This document shows positions 37,457 through 46,039 of a stretch of DNA of 64,000 nt, one piece after another. Source of the DNA: Ensifer sp. MPMI2T (GTDB taxonomy: Bacteria; Pseudomonadota; Alphaproteobacteria; Rhizobiales; Rhizobiaceae); assembly GCF_004827385.1 (NCBI RefSeq), contig NZ_SRXN01000003.1:248001-312000 (forward strand), read 5' to 3'. The notes under the pieces are model-generated. The model had not been told where the DNA came from. It saw only the letters and a list, made by a program, of their open reading frames with translations, and ran no database searches. Numbering within the stretch: position 1 is the first letter of the stretch; each line of letters opens with the position of its first letter. The position numbers were made by a program, and so were the translations under genes.

Positions 37457-37468
37457 ATGTATATACAT
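37457..37468 (-). promoter_or_regulatory. HutC-type operator before hutI
   Basis: ATGTATATACAT (37457-37468) is a perfect 12-base palindrome containing TGTATATACA, the core recognised by HutC-type GntR repressors in other proteobacteria. It lies 25 bases before the hutI ATG within an AT-rich promoter stretch, so bound repressor would block transcription. No hutC gene lies in this window. Confidence 0.75.
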
Positions 37469-37868
37469 AATATGGCCGATGACAAGCAAAAATTCACCGC
37501 GCTATGGCGCGAGTCGCCGGACCGGCCTGATACCAGAGAACATAGGGTGATCTTGCAGCATGGAAGATCCCGGCGGCAGACGCCTGAGATCCGGGCCGTC
37601 AGCTGGGCACATTTGTCGCCGGCAGTGGCGCGATATGCTGCCGCTCGGCAGTGCTGCACTGTCGCGGCCAGCCGGCAGATGACGTTACGTGCATCCTTTT
37701 GAGGGGGCGGGTCGAAGAGCGTGGCCGGAAGGCGTTTTGTAAGTTCTGTCGGAAGGGTCAGCGATCGGAGAAGTTTGACTGCTCAGCGATCCCACTGAGA
37801 TCGGGCCTGGGTTGAGCCGGCCGGCGCGAAAACATGCATGCCACGCGCTGGCTTCATTGTGGTAGGCC
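37469..37868. other. Intergenic stretch between hutI promoter and the MFS gene
   Basis: About 400 bases. The right end of the hutI promoter (AT-rich, to ~37500) is followed by GC-rich DNA with only short open frames lacking family features. The last 130 bases lie downstream of the leftward MFS gene. No clear terminator or RNA was seen. Confidence 0.4.
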
Positions 37869-39053
37869 CTATTCCGCCAGGGTGGCCGCGAAGCGCCGCC
37901 GGTAGGAGCGTAGGCCTGCATAGAGGACGGCGAGTGCTGCCACCGGAAACAGCGCCGCGAAGAAGCCGAGGTTGGATGCGGCCGTATTTTCCAGCACCCG
38001 CCCACCGATCGCAGTGCCGCTGGCGATGCCGAGATAAATTGCCGAGGCATTGAGCGACAGCGTCAGATGCGCCACCTCCGGCGCGAAGCCGACGAGGCGG
38101 CTCGCCTGGGCGGGCGGGAACGCCCAGCCGATGATGCCCCACGGCACCATGATGCCGATCAGCAGCAGGCCGGCGAGATCGCGCGGCAGGAGGTTGAGCC
38201 CGAAGGCAATCACCAGCGACACCACAACCGCCGACATCAGCGAAAGCACCACCATGCGCGTCGCGCCGACCCGGTCGGCCAAATAGCCGCTGGAGAGGTT
38301 GCCGATCACCGCGCCCGCGCCGAAAGCAAGCAGCAAGCCCGGCAGCGCCATTTTCGAAAGCCCCGCCCCGTCGATCGCCAGAGGCGCGAGATAGGAGATG
38401 ATTACGAAGGCGCCCGCAAGATAGAGAAAGGTCACCATCAGCGACGAGGCCACGCCCGGGAGACCGATGGCGCTGAATCGTTCGGAAAGTGTCAGCTTCA
38501 TTCCGCTGAGGCCCCGCGGCAGACGCAGCCACAGCACGGTGGCGCAGGCGAGCCCGAGAAAGGCGACCGCCCCGAAAGTGCCGCGCCAGCCCCAGAACGC
38601 GGCGATCAGCGCGCCGAGTGGGGCACCCAGCGCCACCGCAAACGTGGTGCCGCCCACGACGATCGAGATTGCCAGCGCGCGGTGCTCCGACCCGGCCAGC
38701 GAAACCGCCGTCGCCTGGGCAGTGGCAGCAAACAAACCGCTCGCCATTCCCATCACCACCTGGGCGAGTAGCAGCGTGGTGAACGAGACGCTTGTCGCAG
38801 CGATCCCGTTGCCCGCCACGAAGGCGAGCATCGCAGTCACAAGCAGCCGCCGCCTGTCAGCCGTCCCGGCCAACGCCGAAAGCAGCGGCGCACCGACGGC
38901 ATAGGAAAGCGAGAACACGGTGATCAGGTGCCCCGCATGTGGGATCGTCGTGTGGGTGTCGGCCGCGATCGATGGCAGAAGGCTCGAAAAAACGAAGCCG
39001 ACCGTGCTCATCGTGAAGGAGCCGACCGCGAGCCAGATGAGGCGCTTGTCCAT
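37869..39053 (-). CDS. MFS transporter, drug/sugar efflux type
   Basis: 394 residues from the ATG at 39053 (AAGGA upstream), with about twelve hydrophobic segments. The loop after helix 2 carries SALAGTADRRRLLV, similar to the G-x-L-aDR-GRR motif, and the middle loop is basic. It resembles the DHA1/AraJ-like efflux group. Substrate unknown. It is divergent from an ArsR-type regulator with a clear operator between them, so expression is probably induced by a ligand of that regulator. Confidence 0.88.
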   Translation of the reverse strand: MDKRLIWLAVGSFTMSTVGFVFSSLLPSIAADTHTTIPHAGHLITVFSLSYAVGAPLLSALAGTADRRRLLVTAMLAFVAGNGIAATSVSFTTLLLAQVVMGMASGLFAATAQATAVSLAGSEHRALAISIVVGGTTFAVALGAPLGALIAAFWGWRGTFGAVAFLGLACATVLWLRLPRGLSGMKLTLSERFSAIGLPGVASSLMVTFLYLAGAFVIISYLAPLAIDGAGLSKMALPGLLLAFGAGAVIGNLSSGYLADRVGATRMVVLSLMSAVVVSLVIAFGLNLLPRDLAGLLLIGIMVPWGIIGWAFPPAQASRLVGFAPEVAHLTLSLNASAIYLGIASGTAIGGRVLENTAASNLGFFAALFPVAALAVLYAGLRSYRRRFAATLAE

Positions 39054-39064
39054 GGGGGGATCCT

Positions 39065-39092
39065 TGTTCAAAATATGTTGAACTATTGAACA
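39065..39092. promoter_or_regulatory. Operator of the ArsR-type regulator
   Basis: TGTTCAA (39065-39071) and TTGAACA (39086-39092) are perfect inverted arms, and a third TTGAAC lies between them (39078-39083). The site overlaps the ribosome-binding region of the MFS gene, a good location for repression. It is AT-rich as expected for ArsR-family sites. Confidence 0.6.
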
Positions 39093-39130
39093 TTACTGGT
39101 CGGCATGTCAATATGCTCTGTCTACTCACA

Positions 39131-39182
39131 GCGCCGCGCGTCTAATCAGACGCGCAAAGGATGTTGTAGCACTTGAATTGCA
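39131..39182. repeat. Palindromic intergenic repeat (class B fragment)
   Basis: GCGCGTCT (39136-39143) and AGACGCGC (39148-39155) form a hairpin, followed by AAAGGATGTTGTAGCACTTGAATTGC. Inverted, this resembles the GCAATTCAA-GTGCTACA-GC module adjoining the repeats at 18633 and 61917. It sits upstream of the ArsR-type gene. Confidence 0.6.
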
Positions 39183-39249
39183 GTACCTCCTGTGTAAGCG
39201 AGCGCCCTGCCGCGTTGAAGCGGAGCATCGGCGCGGATATCTTTGAACC

Positions 39250-39621
39250 ATGACCCTACCACATCCCACCGCCGATCAGATCACCCTCTCCAACGTGCTC
39301 GCCGCCCTTGGCGACCCAACGCGCCTGGCGATCGTGGGCTACCTCGCGCGCCGCGAGGGGCGGCCGACTATGTGCCTGAATTTCACCGATTTCGGCTCCA
39401 AGACCAACATCAGCTATCACCTGGCCAAGCTGCGTGAGGCGGGCGTCACCCGAACGGAAGTCTCCGGCACGAGCCGACTGGTGACGCTACGGCGCGACGA
39501 CCTTGACAATCGCTTTCCGGGCCTGCTCGATTCCGTCATCGCCGCCGCGGTGGACATGCCCATGGTGAGGAAGATCGAGGAAGCGGCGCAGGAGGCACTG
39601 GCGCAAGGCGACCCGCGATAG
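39250..39621 (+). CDS. ArsR/SmtB family transcriptional regulator
   Basis: 123 residues. The winged helix spans about residues 12-85: LSNVLAALGDPTRLAIVGYL, then the recognition helix with TNISYHLAKLREAGV and a wing ending TLRRDDLDNRFPGL. No metal-binding cysteine pair is evident in the recognition helix, so it likely senses something other than metal or arsenite. It is divergent from the MFS gene and probably represses it through the site at 39065-39092. Confidence 0.9.
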   Translation: MTLPHPTADQITLSNVLAALGDPTRLAIVGYLARREGRPTMCLNFTDFGSKTNISYHLAKLREAGVTRTEVSGTSRLVTLRRDDLDNRFPGLLDSVIAAAVDMPMVRKIEEAAQEALAQGDPR

Positions 39622-39751
39622 CGACCTCCGCCGGGTATCGATTCTATCAGTCCCGACAAGGCGAGGTCGGTTGCCTGTCAAAGGGCGCAGCGCGAAAAAG
39701 CCCAGGACCATTGGGGCCGGCGCCGCGACGTTCGCGATCCTTCGTTATTGC

Positions 39752-40339
39752 TCAGGCCGGATGATGCAACGCCGCGCAATGCCGCTCAACAAGCGCGACG
39801 AAGCGCTGCCCGGCGACGTCGAGTCGGCCGCTATTGTCGATCACCGTCACGTCGGGTCCGGCGACGATGTCGGGCGTCTGCCGCGTTAGCCGGCGCAATA
39901 CGTCTTCCTCGCTCTCGCGCCCGCGCTCAGCCAGGCGCTTCGCCAGCACCTGCGGGTCAGCGGTGACGAGCGCGACGGCGATGGTGCCGAAGGCCGCGCG
40001 AATTGCGGGAAGGGCCGCGCGGCTACCGTTGACGATCGCTGTCATGCCGGTCGCGACCTTGCCGGCGATCTCACTCGGAATGCCGTAACTCAAACCATGG
40101 GCCTGCCACGAAACCGCGAAGGCACCGCTTCGGCTCATGTCCTCGAATTCCGCGGTCGAGACGCTTTCATGCACTTCACTGCCGGCGTCAGATGGACGCG
40201 TGATCACGCGCCGCACGAAGAGGATATCCGGGCGATGCGCGAAATGGCGCGCGGCGAAGCCCATGACACTGTCCTTGCCTGCCCCGCTTGGGCCGACGAC
40301 GACGATGAGCGCTCCACGCCCCTGTCCGACCGCGGTCAT
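39752..40339 (-). CDS. phnN: Ribose 1,5-bisphosphate phosphokinase
   Basis: 195 residues of the guanylate-kinase-like fold. The P-loop VVGPSGAGKDS is at residues 14-24; RRVITRP and the lid region HGLSYGIP follow. PhnN makes PRPP from ribose 1,5-bisphosphate, which arises in C-P lyase-dependent phosphonate use. The start overlaps the phnM stop by four bases, so they are coupled. C-P lyase core genes phnGHIJKL are not in the window. Confidence 0.92.
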   Translation of the reverse strand: MTAVGQGRGALIVVVGPSGAGKDSVMGFAARHFAHRPDILFVRRVITRPSDAGSEVHESVSTAEFEDMSRSGAFAVSWQAHGLSYGIPSEIAGKVATGMTAIVNGSRAALPAIRAAFGTIAVALVTADPQVLAKRLAERGRESEEDVLRRLTRQTPDIVAGPDVTVIDNSGRLDVAGQRFVALVERHCAALHHPA

Positions 40340-41475
40340 GCGACACGCCGTCCTTCGCGCCAGACGGAGCGAACAACTGGAATTCCCTGCGGGCGGTGGA
40401 CGCGCGCAATATCGGCGCGCAGACCGACGGCGATCCGGCCGCGATCGTCGAGACCGACGGTGCGCGCCGGCGTTGCCGTAACCATGGCGATCGCCCGCGG
40501 CAGGTCGATGGCCTCGACTTCGTCAGCCAGAATGAAGGGCGCATGAATGAGGCTGAAAGGCACATAATCGGATGAAAGCACGTCGAGCACGCCGCGCTCC
40601 GCGAGATCGCGGGCGGCGATGTTGCCGGAGTGGGATTTGCCCCGAACGATATTGGGCGCGCCCATCAGCACGCTCAATCCGGCGCGATGCGAGGCTTCCG
40701 CCGCCTCGAAGCTCGTCGGGAATTCCGCCAGGCGGATGCCGTAGCCGATCGATTCCTCGACATGCTCGACCGTCGCATCGTCATGGCTTGCAATGGTGAT
40801 GCCGCGTGCGGCGCAGGCCTTTGCCAGCGCCGTGCGATGGGGCGCGGCGTACCGCGCGGAGAGCGCCTGCTGGCGCTCGACGAACTCGGCGAAAGCCTCG
40901 TCCGAAAGGCCGCGCTTCGTTTTGTAGTAGAGCGTGTACTGATCCATCGTCTGGAACTGACGCTGTCCCGGCGCGTGGTCCATCAGCGAGACGAGTCGAA
41001 CTTGCGAGTCGTCTTGAAAATCCTCGTAATGATCGAGGACGTCGGAGGTCGAAACCTCGCAACGCAGGTGGATGAGATGGTCGGCGCGCAGCCGGCCTTC
41101 CGCCTTGGCTTGCGCCAAGGCGTCGGCCATGCTGCGCATCTCGCCCTTCTGGAAGCCGCCGTCCTCGTCCGAACCCAGACGCAGGCAGTCGAAGACGGTG
41201 GTAATGCCGGAGGTGACGACCTGGGCGTCATGGGCCTGGATCGCCGCGATCTTCAGCCAGCGCACGCCCGGGCGCGGCGAGTAGTGCGCCTCCAGATGAT
41301 CGGTGTGGAGTTCGATCAGGCCGGGCAGCAGGTAGTCACCTTCGAAATCCTCGCCCGTGCTGCTTGCCCCTTCCGAAATATCGGCGATCCGGCCGTCGCG
41401 GATGAGGACGGAACCGTTGACGATCCTGTCCTCCAGAACGATGCGGGCGTTGCTCAAAACCTGTTCTTTGCTCAT
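40336..41475 (-). CDS. phnM: Alpha-D-ribose 1-methylphosphonate 5-triphosphate diphosphatase
   Basis: 379 residues from the ATG at 41475, immediately after the DUF1045 stop; a longer in-frame version would lie inside that gene. Amidohydrolase fold: LLPGLIELHTDHLEAHYSPRPGVRW carries the first metal ligands, ASHDDATVEHVEES and SSDYVPFSLIHA later ones. It cleaves diphosphate from the ribosyl-phosphonate triphosphate in the C-P lyase route. It is cotranscribed with phnN and probably with the uptake genes. Confidence 0.93.
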   Translation of the reverse strand: MSKEQVLSNARIVLEDRIVNGSVLIRDGRIADISEGASSTGEDFEGDYLLPGLIELHTDHLEAHYSPRPGVRWLKIAAIQAHDAQVVTSGITTVFDCLRLGSDEDGGFQKGEMRSMADALAQAKAEGRLRADHLIHLRCEVSTSDVLDHYEDFQDDSQVRLVSLMDHAPGQRQFQTMDQYTLYYKTKRGLSDEAFAEFVERQQALSARYAAPHRTALAKACAARGITIASHDDATVEHVEESIGYGIRLAEFPTSFEAAEASHRAGLSVLMGAPNIVRGKSHSGNIAARDLAERGVLDVLSSDYVPFSLIHAPFILADEVEAIDLPRAIAMVTATPARTVGLDDRGRIAVGLRADIARVHRPQGIPVVRSVWREGRRVA

Positions 41476-41476
41476 C

Positions 41477-42193
41477 TCATGCGATCTTTCGTTCGGATGC
41501 GCCGCCAAGCGGCAGTAGGGAATGGACGGTGAACGGCGCGCCGCGATGGGGCTCGACGAAAAGTGCGACGGTCGAAACGTCGAGCGGCTTGCCAATGAAC
41601 TCCTCGAATGCGGTCGTCAGCGTCTCGCGCATCACTGTTTGCGTCTCGTTCGGCACCGGCCCCGTCAGCGTCAGATGGAACTGAAACTCCTCAAAGACGT
41701 AGGGGTAACCCCACGTCGCAAGATATTCGCGCTGACGCCGCGTAAGCTTCTCCGGATTGCGGCGAGCGATATCGGCGTCGGAGAGCGGCGCCCGGAAGGG
41801 CTCGAAACGGCGGACGGCCTGTTCCGCCAGCTTTTGAAGAGGCGGGCAGTCTTCGGCCGGGACCAGTGCGAAAAAGGGGCCGATCTGGTGCAACATGATC
41901 TGCGGCACTTCGAAAGCCTCGAACTCTGCTGCGAACTCGTCGAAGGCGGCCAGCAGATCCGCTTCGCTCTTGCCTTCCGCGAGTTCGAACGGCGCCTTCA
42001 GCGTTCCGTGGAAGCCGTATCGGCGTGGATCTGCCGTCAACGCCATCTGATTTTCGCGCCCGAGCGGCGGAACTTCCGGCCAACTCAGTGCTCCGTCGAC
42101 AAAGGCGTCGCGGCCAAGCCAACGGGCTGCGGTCTGCGTGAGCCGGTCATCGGCCGGCGCCGCGAAGTAGATTGCATAACGCACGAGTCTCAC
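41477..42193 (-). CDS. DUF1045 phosphonate-operon protein, 2H phosphoesterase-like
   Basis: 238 residues. Two H-x-T/L-type motifs, GFHGTLKAPF near residue 61 and FQFHLTLTGP near residue 172, are those of the 2H phosphoesterase superfamily. This family is found in phosphonate operons, and may process a cyclic phosphate intermediate much as PhnP does in other bacteria; that role is inference. It lies between phnE2 and phnM, one base from phnM. There is no PhnP in the window. Confidence 0.85.
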   Translation of the reverse strand: MRLVRYAIYFAAPADDRLTQTAARWLGRDAFVDGALSWPEVPPLGRENQMALTADPRRYGFHGTLKAPFELAEGKSEADLLAAFDEFAAEFEAFEVPQIMLHQIGPFFALVPAEDCPPLQKLAEQAVRRFEPFRAPLSDADIARRNPEKLTRRQREYLATWGYPYVFEEFQFHLTLTGPVPNETQTVMRETLTTAFEEFIGKPLDVSTVALFVEPHRGAPFTVHSLLPLGGASERKIA

Positions 42194-42245
42194 TTTCTGT
42201 ATCGACCGGCCCGCCGTCCGGCGGGTCGATGTTCGCGGGGTTCGA

Positions 42246-42362
42246 TGCGCAGCTAGTCGATTTGCATGACAAGATCATGATGACTTCGGCGCGAAACGCA
42301 ATTCGGATCAGAGCGGGATGAGGAAAAGTGCGTGCGGTTTTCCGCCCGCACCCCGCTCCAAT
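42246..42362. repeat. Rhizobial palindromic repeat (class A) within the phn operon
   Basis: Contains the inverse of the core found at 25284-25301, here GTGCGGTTTTCCGCCCGC (42332-42349), nested in a larger GAGCGGG (42311-42317)...CCCGCTC (42352-42358) inverted repeat, with a GATCATGATGA stretch to the left. It occupies the gap between phnE2 and the DUF1045 gene. It may stabilise or attenuate the downstream part of the message. Confidence 0.7.
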
Positions 42363-43877
42363 TTAATGCGCCTTGCGCCCCATCAGGCGCGAACGGCACG
42401 CGTTTGAGATGCTGTCGAAAATGAAGACAACCATCAAGATCAGAAGCACCATATAGGCGACATTTTCCCAATCGGAGTTGGTGCGCATCGCCTCCCACAA
42501 TTTGAGTCCGATACCGCCGGCGCCGACTGCGCCGATGATCGTCGCCGAGCGGGTGTTCGATTCCCAAAAGTAGAGCGCCTGGCTGGCAATAACCGGGAGC
42601 ACCTGCGGCAGCACGCCGAAGCGCTGCACCGCGATCGGCGTCGCGCCGACGGACTTCACGCCTTCGCGCTGCTTGTCGTCGATGTTCTCGAGCGCTTCGG
42701 AGTAGAGCTTTCCGAGCGTGCCTGTGTCGGTGAAGAAGATCGCGGAGATGCCGGCAAGCGGCCCGGGGCCAAAGGCGCGCGTGAAGAACAGCGCCCAGAT
42801 GAACATGTCCACCGACCGCAGGAAATCGAAGAAACGTTTGGCGAGCTGGTTGGCGAAAAGGTTCGGCGTGATGTTGCGCGCGGCGAGAAAGCAAAGCGGA
42901 AAGGCGATCAGCGATGCGAAGAGGGTGCCGACGAACGCCATGACAATCGTCTGCAGCAACTTGGTCCAGACGTCGAGATGCTGCCACTCCGCATTGTAGA
43001 GGATGTTGCTCCAGGCAAGCGAAAGGTTGGAGCGTGCCGGATCGATCCGCTCGCCGGAGACGATCAGCGATGCCACTTCGCCATAGGCCTTTCCGAAGAA
43101 CGGCGAGTTGGTGTCAAAGAGGAAGTTCGCCCAGCCGAAGAAACGATTGCGGATCGAGACTTCGTCGCCTTCGACCTCGGCCCAACCGGTCAAGCCGAAG
43201 GAGAGCGTGATCTTTTCACCCGGCCGCTTTTGCGTGGCCCAGAGGGGCAGGGGACCTTGCGGCGTTACCGCATCGGCGCCGTCGACGGTCATCGTCAGTG
43301 TCTCGCCGCCGTGCGTCGCTTTTACCAAGCCGTCGGCGATTTCGATATTTGTCGAGCGATCGTAGGTGATGAGCGCGCGAACAGCGACTTCTTCGCGGCG
43401 GGTCTCCATACGGTTCTGTGCTTGAGCCGTTTGGGAACCACCGAGCGCGGCATTCGGCGCCATGAAATTGAAGGATGAACTTGCCTTCGGCTTCGGCGCC
43501 TGAGGAGCGGCCGGCGCCCCTATCGTTCGGGTCACGGTCTTCTTCTCGAGCGTGACCCAATCGGGGTTGGGATTGGAGCCGAGCGGCGAATTGCGTGCAT
43601 AGGAGACGGCCATCGTGCCGTCGGCCGCGATCGCAATCTCCGGCCGGACCTCATAGGAGACCCAGTCGGCGAGATAAGTGCCGGCGATGCCCCAATTGGC
43701 GTTGGCAAGCACGTGGCCGATCGAAAAGAACCACCAGCTGAAAACCATGTAGAGCAGCACGCCGATGCCGATCAGTGCCGCTTTCAACCTCTTTGTTGAA
43801 GAGGACTGCAACAGGTGCGGATGGCGGGCGGCGATTGCTTCCATTTCGAGGAGGCTTGGCTTGGTCGAGGCGGTCAT
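42363..43877 (-). CDS. phnE2: Phosphonate/phosphate ABC transporter permease, long form (PhnE2/PhoT-like)
   Basis: 504 residues, nearly twice the usual PhnE size. One membrane helix (about residues 34-54) is followed by a ~230-residue periplasmic insertion, partly low-complexity (APAAPQAPKPKASSS) and partly beta-rich. A normal PhnE permease domain then runs from about residue 300, with the EAA-type loop ENIDDKQREGVKSVGATP. It pairs with phnE1. In S. meliloti the equivalent gene is called phoT. The function of the insertion is unknown. Ten bases separate it from phnE1. Confidence 0.92.
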   Translation of the reverse strand: MTASTKPSLLEMEAIAARHPHLLQSSSTKRLKAALIGIGVLLYMVFSWWFFSIGHVLANANWGIAGTYLADWVSYEVRPEIAIAADGTMAVSYARNSPLGSNPNPDWVTLEKKTVTRTIGAPAAPQAPKPKASSSFNFMAPNAALGGSQTAQAQNRMETRREEVAVRALITYDRSTNIEIADGLVKATHGGETLTMTVDGADAVTPQGPLPLWATQKRPGEKITLSFGLTGWAEVEGDEVSIRNRFFGWANFLFDTNSPFFGKAYGEVASLIVSGERIDPARSNLSLAWSNILYNAEWQHLDVWTKLLQTIVMAFVGTLFASLIAFPLCFLAARNITPNLFANQLAKRFFDFLRSVDMFIWALFFTRAFGPGPLAGISAIFFTDTGTLGKLYSEALENIDDKQREGVKSVGATPIAVQRFGVLPQVLPVIASQALYFWESNTRSATIIGAVGAGGIGLKLWEAMRTNSDWENVAYMVLLILMVVFIFDSISNACRSRLMGRKAH

Positions 43878-43886
43878 GGTGCGCTC

Positions 43887-44849
43887 CTACTGGGCAAGCT
43901 GGAAGGCCTGATCGCCGACAAGGCGGCGGCGGAGCCATGCGGAAAACTGGTCGACGGCGAAGATCGTCGTGAACAACAGGATCACGATCGCGATGGTCTT
44001 TGCCTCGTGACCCTGGCCGATCGACAGGCGCAACAACTCGCCGATACCGCCGCCGCCGACGGCGCCGATGATCGTCGAGGCGCGCACATTGATCTCGAGG
44101 CGAAGCAGGAAGTAGCTGGTGAAATTCGGGAGAACCTGCGGAACGATGCCGAACCAGACCCGCTCGATCCAGTTGGCGCCGACGGCGCGCAAGCCTTCCT
44201 CAGGCCTCATATCGGCGTTCTCGACGACCTCGAAGAACAATTTGCCAAGCGCGCCGATCGTGTGGATCGACACCGCCGCAATCGCAGGAATCGGACCAAG
44301 CGAGAGGATTGCCAGGAAAAAGCCGGCAATGACCACTTCGGGGAAGGCGCGAAGGATCTCCATAAGGCGGCGCACCGGGCCCCTAATCCAGGGATTGGGC
44401 ATGAGATTACGCGCGGCAAGGAACGAGAGGATGAAGCCGAAGGAGACGCCGACCACCGTCGAGAAGATGGCGATGTTCAGTGTCTCCAGCATCTTGTGAA
44501 AATACTCCGGGATGTAGAGGCTGTCGGTAAGGTAAAGCCGGCCGTCCGGATAATTGTACTTGAAGCTGCCGTCGTCATAGGGCGAGGGCAGGTCGAACAT
44601 GGCACGCACGATTTCCATGGCGTCGCGCGGGACCAGATCGCCGACGAAATCGAAGAAATGCGGCAGGCGATCAAAGAACTTGCCGGCATTTGAGTCGTTT
44701 GCGAACCAGAGCGAGGCGAACAGCGTCAGAACGAGGAACGCCAGACCCAGGAAGGTGTAAAGGCGGCGGCGGGCATTGAGCTCCTGCCAGTGACGCTCCA
44801 CCAGAGCGCCGCTCTCGCTGAGCTGCCGGGAAAGCACGGAAGTGGCCAT
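43887..44849 (-). CDS. phnE1: Phosphonate/phosphate ABC transporter permease (PhnE1/PhoE-like)
   Basis: 320 residues from the ATG at 44849. One N-terminal helix (about 30-52), a ~75-residue periplasmic loop, then the permease domain with the ENADMRPEEGLRAVGANW loop that contacts the ATPase. It imports phosphonates, and in S. meliloti phosphate too, with PhnC, PhnD and PhnE2. The gap to phnD contains a strong palindromic repeat. Confidence 0.93.
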   Translation of the reverse strand: MATSVLSRQLSESGALVERHWQELNARRRLYTFLGLAFLVLTLFASLWFANDSNAGKFFDRLPHFFDFVGDLVPRDAMEIVRAMFDLPSPYDDGSFKYNYPDGRLYLTDSLYIPEYFHKMLETLNIAIFSTVVGVSFGFILSFLAARNLMPNPWIRGPVRRLMEILRAFPEVVIAGFFLAILSLGPIPAIAAVSIHTIGALGKLFFEVVENADMRPEEGLRAVGANWIERVWFGIVPQVLPNFTSYFLLRLEINVRASTIIGAVGGGGIGELLRLSIGQGHEAKTIAIVILLFTTIFAVDQFSAWLRRRLVGDQAFQLAQ

Positions 44850-44931
44850 GGGGATTTCCGGCTCGTGCCGGCCTCTTGAGATGGATGCTTGTGGCAGTCC
44901 CAGGCAATCAAGCGCTGGCCGCAACTGCATG

Positions 44932-45012
44932 ATTCCTAAGTCGAGCTCGATCTAAGGATAAAATCATCCAGCAGCTCAAACTCGTTGCAGCGCCGCTGTG
45001 CGGCGCTGCAAC
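44932..45012. repeat. Palindromic repeat between phnD and phnE1 (class B), strong hairpin
   Basis: A near-palindrome CCTAAGTCGAGCTCGATCTAAGG (two halves around GAGCTC, 44936-44958) is followed by TAAAATCATCCAGCAGCTCAAA. A perfect 13-bp hairpin comes next: GTTGCAGCGCCGC (44984-44996) with GCGGCGCTGCAAC (45000-45012), three-base loop. In operons for binding-protein transporters such hairpins often protect the binding-protein message. Confidence 0.75.
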
Positions 45013-45042
45013 ATGGCCAGCGTGTATCTGATGCCTTGGCGA

Positions 45043-45948
45043 TTAGCCGCCGATCGTTGCCTTGCGAGCGTCGATGATCGGCTTGTAGAAATCGGCATTG
45101 ACTTCGGTGAAGCCCGTGAAATCACCGCCCTGGATGGCCGAGAAGCAGGCGGCATCGGTCTTCGGCAGGTCCATCATGAACTGCTTGAACTTCGCCTTCA
45201 TGTCGTCGTTCATCGAAGTCCGCACGACGATCGGGCCGTTCGGGATCAACGGCGACTTCCAGAGCTCGACCAGGTCGTTCATGTCGAGGATACCTTTGTC
45301 GACCATTTTGCGCAGGTTGCCCGAGGTGTAGCCGTCCTTGAACTCGCCGATGCCCGAACCGAAGGTCGTGCCGGCATCGAAGGTGCCCTTGACGACTTCG
45401 AGAACGAGGTTCTCGTGGCCGCCGCCGAAGCCGGTTTCACCAAAGAATTCCTTGACCGGCGCGCCGATCGCTTCCGGAAGTGTAACGAGCGGGATGAGAT
45501 AGCCGGAGGTCGAGTCCGGATCGGCGAAGCCGAGCTTCTTGCCCTTGAGGTCTTCGAGCTTGGTGATGCCGGAGTCCTTGCGGGCAACCATGATCGAGTG
45601 GTAGCCGGTCGAACCGTCGGTCTGGACCGTCGTCAGGATCGGCTCGACGGCGTCTGCCTTGGCGAGGTAGATCTTGGCATAGCCGGAGGCGCCGAGTTCG
45701 GCGTAGTCGAGCGTACCGCCGAGCAGGCCCTGGATGACGCCGTCATAGTCGGCGGCCGGAAACAGCGAGACCTTTTCGACGCCGATTGCGGCCGGGAGCT
45801 TGTCGACCAGGCACTGGAAGTTGCGCAGGCGGTCGGCTTCGTTCTCGCCGCCAAGGATGCCGATGCGGAATTCCTTGAGGTCTTCGGCCTGGGCCTGGCC
45901 GACGAGGGCGAGGAGCGCAACAGCGCCCAGAAGAGCTTTTTTCAACAT
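45043..45948 (-). CDS. phnD: Phosphonate/phosphate periplasmic binding protein
   Basis: 301 residues from the ATG at 45948 (GGGAGA upstream). A signal peptide (MLKKALLGAVALLALVGQAQA) precedes a type 2 periplasmic binding fold: EFRIGILGGENEADRLRN, YDGVIQGLLGGTLDYAELG, and DPDSTSGYLIP, the Ser/Thr phosphonate-binding loop typical of PhnD. It binds the ligand for PhnC/E1/E2. In S. meliloti it is called phoD. Confidence 0.93.
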   Translation of the reverse strand: MLKKALLGAVALLALVGQAQAEDLKEFRIGILGGENEADRLRNFQCLVDKLPAAIGVEKVSLFPAADYDGVIQGLLGGTLDYAELGASGYAKIYLAKADAVEPILTTVQTDGSTGYHSIMVARKDSGITKLEDLKGKKLGFADPDSTSGYLIPLVTLPEAIGAPVKEFFGETGFGGGHENLVLEVVKGTFDAGTTFGSGIGEFKDGYTSGNLRKMVDKGILDMNDLVELWKSPLIPNGPIVVRTSMNDDMKAKFKQFMMDLPKTDAACFSAIQGGDFTGFTEVNADFYKPIIDARKATIGG

Positions 45949-46039
45949 GAGGTTCGTCTCCCGTTTTTCCGGCGTTTGCCGGATCGATATCGGTTGCAAA
46001 GAGGTGCCCTTCACGCGGGCCTTCGATCGTGGCGGGTCG

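Noticed and set aside
39250..39621. Arsenic-responsive ArsR
   Set aside because: No metal-binding cysteine pair is visible and the neighbour is a general MFS transporter, so only the family name is kept.
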